A DNA stretch of 64,000 nt. Origin: Brasenia schreberi. Lineage: Eukaryota; Streptophyta; Magnoliopsida; Nymphaeales; Cabombaceae. Made by a program: the position numbers and the translations under genes. The DNA lies in NCBI GenBank assembly GCA_036023115.1, contig JAYKKT010000089.1, forward strand, positions 19,215,001-19,279,000. Reading direction: 5' to 3'. Positions 40,744 to 51,913 of this stretch are shown here, in pieces. The notes under the pieces were generated by a model that was not told the DNA's origin, made no database searches, and saw only the letters and a list, made by a program, of their open reading frames with translations. Each line of letters begins with the position of its first letter. The first letter of the stretch is position 1.

Positions 40744-43700
40744 TGTAAACATGAAAATTTTCACTTCTGGTTCTTGAGAATGGAAATGAACCTTTTCATA
40801 CCTACGTCGTTTCTAAGGGCATGCCAGCTAGCTTCCTTAAGCTAGCGAAGATTTTTGAAATATTCTGACTTTTTCTGGCCATTGGGGAAAAGCGGGATCT
40901 TTTCGTTTCAACCTTCTTGAACCGATGCTCAAGGGTCAGTTTAAATGCTTAAAACTTCATTTTTACAAAACTTTGCAAGATTAGTGTTTGAAAAACTTGA
41001 TATATGCCTAGTTTGCAAGTTTTATTGCGACTTTGGACGAACCTAAGTCTTAAGACTTTTTAGCTATTTAGGCCGGATATGTGTGTGCACAAGTGGCCTA
41101 TTTTCAACGTGGTTTGTGCGTAGATTCGGGGCGCTTTTGAAAGCTAACGAATGCAAAGATGCACAAATATTTTTGGGTTTTGAGATGATGATGTGAGCTA
41201 GGATCGAATCGAAAGCGCAACTTACACAACTTAATGTAAATACCCGAAATTAAAGTGCAACTCATGCAGCTTAATGTAAATCCGCACAAAGAGAAATGTA
41301 ACTCGACGTGAAGTAAACTCACACAACTTGAAAATATATAAATATGTTATATCCTATGAGCAAGAAGGCTCAATGTGTGTGAGAGTGGAGAGCGGAAAGG
41401 CTCGAGTGCTTTTATGTGCTTCTCGTGTGAAATTGAAATGACAACTCATACAACTTTTACTAAAGTAAATACCCGAATGGAAATATATACTTTAGCTTAA
41501 GAGCAGAAAGGCTCAATGCATGTGTGTGTAAGTGTGAAATTTAAATGACAACTCACACGACTTTCACTAAAGTAAATACCCGAATGGAAATATATACTTT
41601 AGCTTAAGAGCGGAAAGGCTCAATACGTGTGTGTAAGTGTGAAATTTAAATGACAAACTCACATGACTTGAATGTAAATACCCAAATTAAATTACAACTC
41701 ACACAGCTTTCACTAAAGTAAATACCCGAATGGAAATATATACTTTAGCTTAAAAGCGGAAAGGCTCAATGTGTGTGCAATCGTGTGCAATATAAGAGCG
41801 GAAAGGCTGAAGTGCACGTTGGTGTCCCTTGTGTACGATTAAGAGTGATAAGGCTCAAGTGTAAGTGTGTGGATTGTGTATCAAGCACAAATATTCCATT
41901 ATTACAACCCCGTATCGAATTGAATTTAATCTTAAATGAGTAAGGTAAAAACCGAACTTAAACACTTACACGTGGTCGGCTTTTGCCTCTGAAGTTGCTC
42001 GGGTCCGTCCTCCTTGGCAGCCACGAGCTAGGTCTCCCTAGGTGGGTCTAGACGTGAGAGTTTAGGCTTAGGTTTACTTGGGGGCAGCCAAGTGTTTTGT
42101 GGCTTAGGATGGGTTGGGTTTGGCCAAGGTGTAGGTTAGGGTGTAACGGGTGTGGTCCTAGCTAGGTGAGGTCTTAGGTGAGTTAGGTAGGATGGGGCCG
42201 AGTCACGGTAAAGGCTTAGGCATAGGTCGACAGCAAGGTTTAGGCTGGGGGTGTGGATGTGGCAAGGACGCTGCACAGGGTGCAGGCTGGCAGATGGGGT
42301 GTGGGAGGCAAGGTCGGCAGGCGCTAGGGAGATGGCTGGGGCGCGAGCGTGGCAGGTGGAGGGTGCGAGAGCTGGGTGCGGCTGTGGCAGGCAGAGGGTG
42401 CAGGTTGGGGCAACAGGGGTGTGCAACGGGCAGGTGCTGGGGAGAGGGTGCTGGCCGGGGAGTGTGTTGGAGGCGAAGTGTGGCCGACAGGTAAGTAACA
42501 GCCGGGTGGCTGACTAGGGGCAGGTGCTGGGAGTCAGCAAGGTGCTGGGACGTCATGCAAGGCGCAACAAGGGTTGTGTGGCACGGTGGGGTGCCGGGAC
42601 GTAGCGAGTGTGTGGCAAAGGGGCGCGGGAGTGGTGTTGTCTATGGCGCTGCACCAGGTGCAGGCCGGGTGTTGGCTATGGGTGTGCAAGACATAAATCG
42701 AGTGCAAGATGCACTCAGTTAGAGAGTGTAGGCTAGGTCGGTGGAGAGGGGTTGGGTTTTCCTAGGTGTGGTTAGGTTTAAGGGCAAAATAGAGCCGGTT
42801 TGTGGGTGGCCGGTTTAGGTTAAATGGGGGGAGTCGGTTTGCACATAGGGATAGGTCGGTTTGGGTGAGAGTGGTCCAGCTATGGGATCAAAGGGAGTTG
42901 GTTTGGGGTATGTACGCTAAGTCTAGGTTAGTTTGGGGTTAGGTTTAGTGGCTAGGTTGGGGTTAGGTTGAGAGACCTACCTCTTGGAGCCAGTCCACCT
43001 CGTGTAGCCCACGCCTTGATCGAAGCCCGCGCCATTCTTCATTTTGGTGCAGCCCTCGGTTAGGTCCAACTCACATGGCCTGAACCCATTTCCCCTTTGG
43101 CTAAGCCCGTATGGCTAACCCACTTGACCAAGTCAAGCCCACCAATCTTCTTTCTCTTACTTTATGCTCTCTCTCCCAAGCCTCCCACTTGAAGTTCACG
43201 TGAACTTTCATCCACCCCTCACCTCTATTTATAGGCAAGGGCTTGGATCTTGGGTTTGGATCTTCGATTTAGTTTTTATAATTCAAATCCGATCCAAACA
43301 CTATTTGGGTCTCGATTTGGATATTTATGTCCAAATCCAATCTAAATTTTTGTTTCTTCAGTCCTTCTTAGCATTTCGAGACGGGCGGTTTTCACGGACC
43401 TTGGCTTCATAAGTACTCCATCTTGGGCTGGGTTTTTTCCAACCTTTTCGTCCGATCTCCCTCTCACCTTCTAGACTTCGTTTCGTTTGATTTTTGGAAT
43501 TTCAAGCTTTGGCTTGGATTTCTGATGGTTTTGCTTGGTGCTTTGGCTTCACATTTCATGTTCAAGGGCTGAAGTCTGCTTCTGGCTTAAGCTCTTCTTT
43601 TGCTTTTTGGCCCTACTTTCATGATGCCGGGCTAAATTCTGGGCTTTTGGACTTGCTTTTGGAGCTGCTTTTCGATCAGGCTCCTCTTGCTTGCTTTGGC

Positions 43701-43875
43701 TGCTTCCAAAATTGGGACTTGGCCCGAGTTTAAGAAACCTATATTTCGAAAGAGTTTTTGACAAAAAGTTTAAAGCTTTGGAACTCCTGGGTTTTCGAAA
43801 GCTCAAAATTGGTTTTGAAATGGTTTTACAAACTAAGTGCTTGTTTTGGAAATCATTTGATTTTGGTTATTTACA
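40744..43875 (-). mobile_element. Solo LTR, 3,132 bp, target duplication AGTTG/AGCTG
   Basis: Flanks AGTTG (40739-40743) and AGCTG (43876-43880) differ by one transition. Minus orientation, from TGTAAATAACC at 43875 to CATGTTTACA at 40744. TATA on the minus strand at 43226-43233, G-box at 43196, C-rich tract 42150-42700 (minus), AAGAGCGGAAAGGCTC repeats 41345-41880, and U5 segment 40827-40937 with stem GCTAGCTT/AAGCTAGC (40827-40834 with 40839-40846). It lies inside the U5 of the composite LTR. Confidence 0.85.
41340..41880 (-). repeat. GAGC/GCTC tandem array in LTR 40744-43875
   Basis: Irregular units containing AAGAGCGGAAAGGCTCAA, ACTCACACGACTTTCACTAAAG-like words and AAATATATACTTTAGCTT. 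The core is shared with the array in LTR A, but the surrounding unit differs, showing that the arrays turned over separately. Confidence 0.75.
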
Positions 43876-43966
43876 AGCTGGCACGCTCGCGCAAACGAAG
43901 TAGGTTTGAAGAGTTTATTTCAAGTCTCTACATATGTTTGAAGTAAATTTTCACATCTACAATATG

Positions 43967-44880
43967 CATGCATGGTATGTGATGTAAATAGAGTGTAATG
44001 TGTGTTAAGAAACTTACTTATGAGATGTATGAGCTTGAGGAGAAGCCTATGAAGACCGGCCGCCCCAAGTGAGATAATCCTATATTATTTCTTTTGATGT
44101 TTCGGGTTTTCAAAATTTCTTTTCAAACGGGAACTCCTTTTAATTTCTATCAAAAAGGACTTCCAATTTCTCACATTTCCCCTCATTCAGGTTTCAATAC
44201 CCACTACTTAGCAGAGGTTTTGTAGAAAACTTTGAATGACATTTCAAAATCCAATTTCCCACACAACAAAGTCTAATTCTTAAACAAAATTAGATCCAAA
44301 TAAGTAGGTCATATTCATACTCTAGGATTTTAATGAAAAAAACTTTCTCCATTAGGATAAGTTGTAGGGGATTTGGGAAAGAGTTACCACGGTCCCTTCT
44401 GAAGCGTTCGTGGTTTAAGGCCAAGAGATGAAAAATTACTCTTTTTGAGCTTCAACTTTTCTTTTTCTTTTCTTTCAAAGGGAAGACCTCTATTTTTGAG
44501 ATTTTTGTTTTCCCTTTTCTTTTGGGAAGACCTCTATATGGGAGGTTTTTGTTTTCCGCCTTTTCTTTTGATTTTGCCAAATTTCCTTTTTGGAGAGAAA
44601 TGAAATGGGAAAAACTCATCCCTTTGGATACTTGGTTCAACCAATAATATCCCATTTCCTAATAACATCTATCATTTGAAAAATATTTTGCTATTTTGAA
44701 CTAGGCCTTAATTTGTAAGCCAAAGGTTTTTGAAATGTTACCAAATGATTTTGAAAACTCTACTTTTCATAAAGCATCAATTCACTCATTTATGGTCATA
44801 TAATCTATTTTGATCATTCTTTCTAGAAGTTCAAAGCAGACCCATTTTAAAATCTTTTCGAAAGAATTTAACATAAACCC
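43967..44880 (-). other. Element B 3' non-coding region
   Basis: Homologous to 20851-21977 of A. It holds the hairpin at 44386-44414 (stem ACCACG/CGTGGT with a G-U position) and pyrimidine-rich blocks near 44450-44600. No supported gene. Confidence 0.6.
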
Positions 44881-46130
44881 TATACATAATATTTTTTCAA
44901 GATTGGGCATTTATAGGGTCTACTAAATTTCTTCCCTCAACATCAATCAACCAATATGCATTAATTGTGGTTGTCCCTCTTACAACATAGGCCATCCCAC
45001 TTGGGCCACCACTTACCAAGTGGATGTGAGCCATGATGGTGGATCACTTTTAGGACAAGGTCTCCCACTTTGAAGTGGCAAACTTTCATATGCTTTTCAT
45101 AATGTTGGGCTACCCTTTGCCGATATGTATATGCATGATCCATGGCAAGGAGCCTCTTTTCATCAAGTAAATCAAGCTCAACCATCCTAGCCTGTTGTAG
45201 GGTCTCTATGGGCAAATCGAGTGCAAGAGATGTATGAAATGAATGCAATTTGGTATGAATGGGTGTATGACATTTGTACCACAGACCAACTCAAATGTTG
45301 TGGCATTTGTGGGTGTACGGATGAAAGTTCTATAAGCCCATAAGGCTTCATCTAGCTTCTCATGCCAGGTCCTACCCTTCTGTAAGGTTTTCTCAATGAT
45401 ACTTATGAGGGTTTTGTTTGTGGCTTTGGCTTAGCCGTTGCCTTAAGGGTAGTAGGGCGATGAGAAGTGTTGAGTAATGCAATATATCTTATATAACTTT
45501 TCCACCTTCTCAATTTTGAATGGGGTGCCATTATCAGACACTAGATCTCTTGGAACTCCAAATCGAGCAAAGATATTTTTCTTAATGAATGCCACTACAT
45601 GTTGTCCTTGGACATTAGCCAAGGAGGTAGCTTCAACCCATTTAGAAAAATATTCGGTGGCTCCTAAGATAAACCTATGTTCATTTGATATAGTTGGTGA
45701 GATTGGTCTTATGATGTCAAATGCCCGCATGGTGAAGGGCCATGGACTCACGATGTAATGCAAGGTGGATGATAGAATATGAATGGCATTTCCATGCACT
45801 TGACATTGATGACACTTCTTAACATGATCATCACAATCTTGCTTCAAAGTGAACCAAAAATAACTAACTCTAAGTATTTTCATTGCCATCATATTTGCAT
45901 TGACATGTTCTCCACATTCTCCATCATGGAATTCATGCATTATGATCTTAGCCTCATCAAGATCCACACATCTCAACAAGATGCCGGTAAAACTCTTTTT
46001 GTAAAGAACCCCTCCCAAAATCACATATCGGGTTGAAATTTTTTGAATAGAAGCTTTATCTTTAAAGGAAGCAAATTCAGGAAATCCTCCATTTTCTAAA
46101 TTTTTTTAATGTCTTGAAACCAAGGTTTTT
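44881..46130 (-). pseudogene. Element B integrase, broken
   Basis: 45443-46024 is open for 193 residues: HEFHDGECGEHVNANMMAMK and KCHQCQVHG (finger), then FDIIRPISP, VSDNGTPF and SSPYYP; the frame ends just before the catalytic Glu motif. The C-terminal region at 45248-44961 is a separate frame (FHTSLALDLP, HPLGKWWPKWDG). The Trp codon in RTWHEKL is intact here, unlike in C and E. Confidence 0.82.
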
Positions 46131-46735
46131 CCATTCAATTTTGGTCATTTTGGCAAATCTCTAAATCATGGGTGGATGGAGTGGGTAAGTGTAGGATCTC
46201 TAGGGATCGAGTGCCCAAGGTAGGGTCGATCCTTAGAGATGATGCTAAAGAGGAGAGGGCATCGGCTATGGTGTTGTCCTCTCTACCTATATGAGTGAGT
46301 GTGAATGATTTGAAAGAATCGACCAACTGGGTGGCCAATTCGTTTGCAAAGATGCCTTCATCAGGTATTTCATTAAATATGGGATATGTGTCTTCAAGAG
46401 GTAAGTCAGCCACATGATCGGCTAGGGCTTGCCCCTTAATGGAGCTTTGGTGATGGAATTTAAGATCATACTCCATTAAGAGGAGCTTGCCATTTACTTA
46501 GCCTACCCGTTAGGATAGGTTTTTTAAATAGGTGCTTTACTCGGTCAAGTTTAGACACTATCCAAATTTCATGATCTAGGAAGTAATGTCTAAACTTTTG
46601 GCAAGCCAATACCAAGGCCAAGCACATTTTCTCTATTGCTATAATTTCTTTAATATGCCAATAGAGTTTTTGAAATATAGTAAATAACATACTCCTTAAG
46701 ACTATCATCCTCATATTGAGCAAGTAAAGACTCTT
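46131..46735 (-). pseudogene. Element B RNase H region with the second RNase H mostly deleted
   Basis: The gypsy RNase H (46723-46466) carries KMCLALV-type and HYFLDHEIWIVSKLD motifs. It then runs through GQALADHVADLPL to PDEGIFAN and jumps straight to ELATQLVDSF, a position near the C-terminus of the second RNase H. The stretch carrying MHFDG, AEYEAL and GDSLL (present in A, C and E) is absent. The joint at about 46340 shares TCGT with both parental sequences. Confidence 0.8.
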
Positions 46736-47317
46736 TGTTATGTGGCACCAGCATTTTTCAAATCAAAAGACATAATCGTGTAGCAGTATGTTTCCCAAGG
46801 TGTAGTAAAAGCAGTTTTTGCCAGATCTTTTGGTGCTAATTTGATTTGGTTATAACCCGAGTAGCCGTCCATAAAAGAAAACATTTCATGATTTGCAGTG
46901 CTATCCACTATCAAATCAATATTTGGAAGTGAAAAATTATCTTTTGGAGTGGCTTTGTACAAATTTCTAAAATCGATGCAAATACGAATTTTCCCATTGG
47001 ATTTTTGAACTACAACAATATTTGAAAGCTATTTAGAATAAGCAATGGGTTTTATAAATTCGGTTTTTAAAAGATCTTCTAAGCCCTCTTTTACTTGGAG
47101 TGAACATCAGGAAGAATTTTTTTAAGCTTTTGTTTCACGGGTTTTGCATTTGGTTCTAAGGGTAGATGATGCTCTACAATCCTAGGGTTTAAACCTAACA
47201 TGTCTTCATAGGTTCATGCAAATACATCTACATAAGATTTCAAAAATGCAATAAATGATGCTCTTTCATGCTCATGCAAACAAGTACCTATTTTGATACA
47301 CTTTCGGTTAGACTCAC
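46736..47317 (-). pseudogene. Element B reverse transcriptase with the catalytic box deleted
   Basis: Contains RT motifs ATPKDNFSLPNIDLIVDS, FSFMDGYSGYNQIKLAP, TAFTTPWETYCY and FDLKNAGAT, then passes at about 46735 directly into RNase H sequence. Roughly 0.5 kb including YVDD, present in E, is missing. It is interrupted on the other side by the solo LTR at 47318. Confidence 0.82.
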
Positions 47318-49679
47318 TGTAAACACTCCGAAATCCCACGAACTTCTTAAAACAACCTGGTTTTATAAAAGTAGCCCCAAAGGGCTATTTTGAGTCTAGA
47401 AACCCAGGAGCCTTCCAGACAACCCTTTACAGGCATTTTAAACTTTTATATGTTTTAAATATATATAATATGTTTTAAAAACTATTAAAATATGTTTTGA
47501 AATCCCGCAAAGCAAGCTTGGCCTGAGCAAAGCAGGACCAGAGAAGCTAAAGAGAGCCCGGAACCGTAGCACAAGTCGAGCCCGGCACAGCAACTCTCGT
47601 ATTGAATCCACCCCCAGGATCTTGAATGTCCAAGACCCTGTTATCAGCAAAACATTTCTTGAAATCAGCTTCGGAAGGCGAAAACAGAAGCGGACGATCA
47701 TGTTGGCAAAGACCCAACGCAGACGGAGTACTAATGCTGTCAGACCCCACACAAACCGTTCGTTTCGAACACAGCCTGAAGGAGTTAGAATTCAGTTTGG
47801 ATTGGATCTGGACCATATATATCCAGATCCCAATCCAAACCCATGTGTGGATTTGGATTTGGATTTGGATCCAGAGATCCAATCCAATATCCACATCCAT
47901 GGCCCACATCACCTTCTCATAAATGGAGGTGGGGCCCACTTGAAATTCACGTTGGATTATGGGCATGAGAGAGAGTGGGGGGGGATAAGATTAGAGTGTG
48001 GTTGTAATTAAGCTTGACTTGTGTATCAAGTTTGGGGTTAATCTTGTAGGTTAGCCTAATTAGCATGGGTTTAAGCTTGTAATTAGCCAAAACCTAACCT
48101 AGGGCTGCACCAACATGATGCAACAAGGTCTATGGGTTATGCAAAGGGAGCTCCCTAACCCAATCCTAATAAAAAACCCCTAATCCTAACCTTTTACCCT
48201 AATCCTAGCCTAAACCTAGCCTAATCACCTAACCCACTTCGCTAATCCCAGCTTAATTTCAACCTAATCACCTAACCCACTTCCCTAATCCTTCCCTAAA
48301 CCTAGCCTAATTTCCTTAAACCTAATCTAATCCTAGCCAAATCACCTAACCCACCTCACTAAACCTCACCCCAAAACCAACCCACCTAGCTAAAGCCCTA
48401 AACCCCTAAACCACCCCACCTAAACCTAGCACACCATCTACCTAAAACCCCTTGTATTAAAATATTTGGCCCCTCCCCAAAACCAGCCCACCTTATCACC
48501 ACACCACCACTACTTAAACCACCTTACCACCCTCCCAATACCAGCCCCAACCGCCATCTCCAACCCTATATAAACCCCCCCCTAGTGGGCGGGTTTTTTA
48601 AAAAAAAGCTCTTCCAGCCCACCTTGGCCCAGCCGACCCCAGCCACCTTCCAGCCAAGCCTTCCGCCTTGCTCCACCTGCACCACCACACCCCGGCCAGC
48701 TCCGCCTCGCACCACCACTGCCTCCCGGTCTGCTTCACTCCACATCGCCACCATTTCCATCCGGCCGAACCCCATCCACTTCAACCGCCCGGTTGCTTTT
48801 CTTTCTTGGACACCAACTCCCTACCAGCCGGTTAGTATCTCAACCTCACTCTACCTCTTCTTCACTCCCCCTCCACTCTCAACCACCCATACATCCACCA
48901 CGTCATCCCATCACAACCACCAGCCATCCTCACCCATTCGGCAAAACCTCCACCTTACACCACCCGCCTTGAACCACTTTCCCCTAGTAACACCCAGCCA
49001 CTCTACTTGGCTTCCTAAGACCTGCCCCTTTCACTTTCCACCGGCCCCTAGCTCTACCTTACACCACACCCTAGCTAGCTCCCTTCCCATCCACAACATC
49101 CCTAGCCACCCTAGCAGCCGGCCACCACCAAACTCCCCTTAGTCGGCCACTCCAACTGACTGTACCAAACCCACTCGGCCAACCATACACTCCCTTAGGC
49201 TCCCACTTAGCGCCACCTTTCCTAACACTACACCCTCCCTTAGTGACCCTCCTTAGATACCTTAACCCAAACCACCAAGGCAACCCCTTCCTAGCAGCCG
49301 GCCAGCTTCAAGGCGTCCTTCCCGCGCACCCAAGGCACCCGGCCATCATCTCCCCTCGCCGTTCCATTCCGAGGAGCTCCCTCTTGCAGCCCAAGGCGAA
49401 GCCAAGCCCACGTTCAAGCAAGACATCTTCGGACCAGCTATAAGTAAGTGCCTAACTCGGTCCTTAGTTGTAGACTTGCATAAATTAAATTTGATACGGG
49501 GTTGTAATAACGGAGCATAGTCTCCCCCCGCTTGTAATAACGTGGCTTGGCACATCCACACACACGTGCACTCTCTTAGTTGTGCACGATTTTGAACACA
49601 CATGGCCCTAATCAGCCCCTAAGATATAAATATATATATATACTTTAAATTACGTAGGGTTTTGCTTAAGTTGGGTGTG

Positions 49680-50180
49680 TTGTCTTTCAATTCAAGCACG
49701 CACACACATTGAGCCTTCGCTCTTATTTGTTAGACCCAAGTAAGGGCCGTGTTATACTATCCTTGGGTTTATTTCATGTTGTGTGCGTAGTACTTCAATT
49801 CAAGCACTCACACACATTGAGCTTTCACTCTTATCCCCAAGACCTTAGTTAAGGCCATACTACAATTTATATTTGGGTTTAATTTCATGTTGTGTGTGTA
49901 GTACTTCAATTCAAGTACTCACACACATTGAGCTTTCGCTCTTATTCCCAAGACCTTAGTTAAGGCCATACTGCAATTTATATTTGGGTTTAATTTCATG
50001 TTGTGTGCGTAGTACTTCAATTCAAGCACTCACACACATTGAGCTTTCGCTCTTATTCCCAAGACCTTAGTTAAGGCCATATTGCAAGTTATATTTGCGT
50101 TTCATTTCATGTTGTGGTGTAGTACTTCAATTCAAGCACGCACCCACATTGAGCCTTCGCTCTTATTTGCAAGACCTGAG
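49680..50180 (+). repeat. Tandem array in LTR 47318-50813, five units of about 110 bp
   Basis: Units carry TTGAGCTTTCGCTCTTATTC, CAAGACCTTAGTTAAGGCC, where CCTTA and TAAGG can pair, and TTTCATGTTGTGTGCGTAGT. This is the reverse complement type of the LTR A array. Neighbouring units are very alike. Confidence 0.85.
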
Positions 50181-50606
50181 TAAGGGCCCATATATTCATT
50201 ATATACGTATTTCCCTTCGGCAATTTCCCCTTCGGCATTTACATTACAAGTCATTTCCCCTTCGGCATTTACATTACAAGTCATTTCCCTTCGGTATTGT
50301 CTTTAAATTCGGGTTTTCCCTTTGGAGTAGCGTGAGTTTGCATTGCATATACGTCATACCACGAGTTAGGATGCATATTACATCAAAGCAAACCCCATAC
50401 TCCAGCTCAAAGTCGCCACATTTAGTGGAGTGTTCATAACACACATATAGGTGGCCCGTAAAGGGATAAAAAGAAAGACTTAGTCACGTGCAAATCCACG
50501 TGATCTAAAATCTGGAAATCATACTAAAAAGACCCAAATCAAACACCTCGAACCGCTTTCGTAGGCTTTTTCCACTCAAAACTCGATTTTTAAAGCGTAC
50601 AGATTG

Positions 50607-50719
50607 ACCCTTGTGCATCGGTGCAAGAAGGTCTACGACGACAAGAGCTTGCTTGCTCACAGTCGCCACGTTAGAAGTCAGGTTCTAGAATATATCTTCG
50701 CTAGCTTAGGTAAGCTAGC
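50607..50719 (+). other. Structured U5 segment, LTR 47318-50813
   Basis: CTTGT/GCAAG (one G-U pair), CAAG/CTTG and GCTAGCTT/AAGCTAGC (50700-50707 with 50712-50719, loop AGGT). Ends about 94 nt before the LTR end. Confidence 0.65.
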
Positions 50720-50818
50720 TGGCACACCCTGTTTATTTAAATAGGACTTAGACACACAAAAAGGTTTGCTCCAAGCCTAAGAAACCGAGAGTCGGAGATT
50801 TTTTGCGTCTACACTCAC

Positions 50819-51913
50819 TCCCTAGATTGATATCTAGAAAATCTCCTCCTATGAAATTTGAAAGTTTTTTCAAGTCAAGGATTCTATGAAATTCGGGAAG
50901 CTCGGAGGCTTGATCTTCCTCATGGATGAGAGGATTTTCCTCCTTGCTTTAATCACTCTCAAGTGCTTTGATTTTTAGAAAAGTGTCATGCAAGAGAGTG
51001 GGGTTATGTATAATGGATTTAGACGATTTTGGCTTAAGAATGTACACAGACTTTGTAAAAACCGAAATCGGGGTTTGTACATGGTTTTGAAAACTAAGAT
51101 TTTTGAGGTTTTCATATTTTTCAATTTTTTTGTCTTTTTCTAAACACAAGCTAGGAGGACGAATGTAAGAGACTTTCTTTTTGAGTTTCTTAGATTTTTC
51201 AATTTTTTTGGCTTTTTCCAAACAAATGCTTGGGGAATTAACACAAAAGACTTTCTTTTTGGAATTTTCAAATATTTTTGGTTTTTGATGGTTTTTTAGA
51301 TTTTTTGGTTTTTCGAAATATATATTTTTTTTGGATTTTTTTCTAAAGGGGGTCTTCCGTTAGACCTACAAGGAAAACACCATAAATTAGACTTTAAACA
51401 AGAGGTCTTAGCCATAGGTTTCAGTGTTAGTGGGTTCTAGGGCACCCTTGACCCAATTGGTCTTAGGTGGTAGCTGAGGGGGTATGGATGGGGTGTATCC
51501 CAATCAATGCCGATTTTGGTTGGATAGAGGTACGATGTGCTCTAACCTACCTTGGTTCTTGACTCCTAGACCCTTGTAGGGTGCATATCTCATGTTCAAC
51601 ATCATATTTCAAGGCTTTTTTATTTCCAAAATTTTTTATAAAGAGGATGGCCTTGGAATAATGTGTCATCCACTACACGGGTATGTACACAAGTTGGCTT
51701 AGGTTTGCCTAAGAGTTAGAAGGTTTGGGTGAGGGAAGACTTTGGTTTTCCTATGATACACATGACCCTAGGAGTGGGTGGCTTTTGATGTTTGGGGGTT
51801 CCTAAGAGATGGACGATTTTATGGGATTGGGGGACTCCGAGGGTGTACATGGTTTTGGATGAGTTGGGCATCTCCATGGCCTTCTCATTTGATGGGTCAC
51901 TTGATATGCAAGG
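50819..51913 (-). pseudogene. Element B pre-RT linker and Gly-rich motif
   Basis: Reading from the right: a decayed YAPYKGLGVKNQG-like motif near 51590-51540 (counterpart of 25983-25930 in A), the tract with PLVTKT-like linker and a Lys-rich segment open at 51221-50949 (KAKKIEKSKKLKKK, EKDKKIEKYENL). Then LPEFHRILDL-like sequence near 50890. It ends at 51913 against an LTR whose other flank is from a different element. Confidence 0.65.

Larger units (their letters stand above)
35361..43961 (+). mobile_element. Solo LTR split by two nested solo LTRs (pieces 35361-35841, 38629-40743, 43881-43961)
   Basis: Starts TGTAAACACTCAAAAATTTTC (35361) and ends CACATCTACA (43961). The flanks are GTATG (35356-35360) and ATATG (43962-43966), 4 of 5 matching. 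Joining the three pieces gives about 2,677 bp. It holds a 34-bp minisatellite (ACCCATCTAGGGTTAAAG, from about 35803 and 38630-38720), a TATA box TATAAATA at 39408-39415, a GTAATAAAA block near 39730 and the U5 segment (40640-40742, stems partly degenerate). It is inserted in the 3' region of element B. Confidence 0.75.
47318..50813 (+). mobile_element. Solo LTR, 3,496 bp, target duplication CTCAC
   Basis: Exact CTCAC at 47313-47317 and 50814-50818. Removing it rejoins the element B pre-RT linker in the same order as in E near 63310. Plus orientation, TGTAAACACTCCGAAATCCC to GCGTCTACA. AAATCC/GATCC repeats 47800-47890, CCTAA-rich tract 48150-48440, TATA box TATATAAA 48567-48574, C-rich tract 48600-49400 with a 185-residue Pro/Ser/Thr-rich chance-like ORF, tandem array about 49680-50180, paired G-box 50485-50502, U5 segment 50607-50719. 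It is the closest relative of the LTR of element A. Confidence 0.92.
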
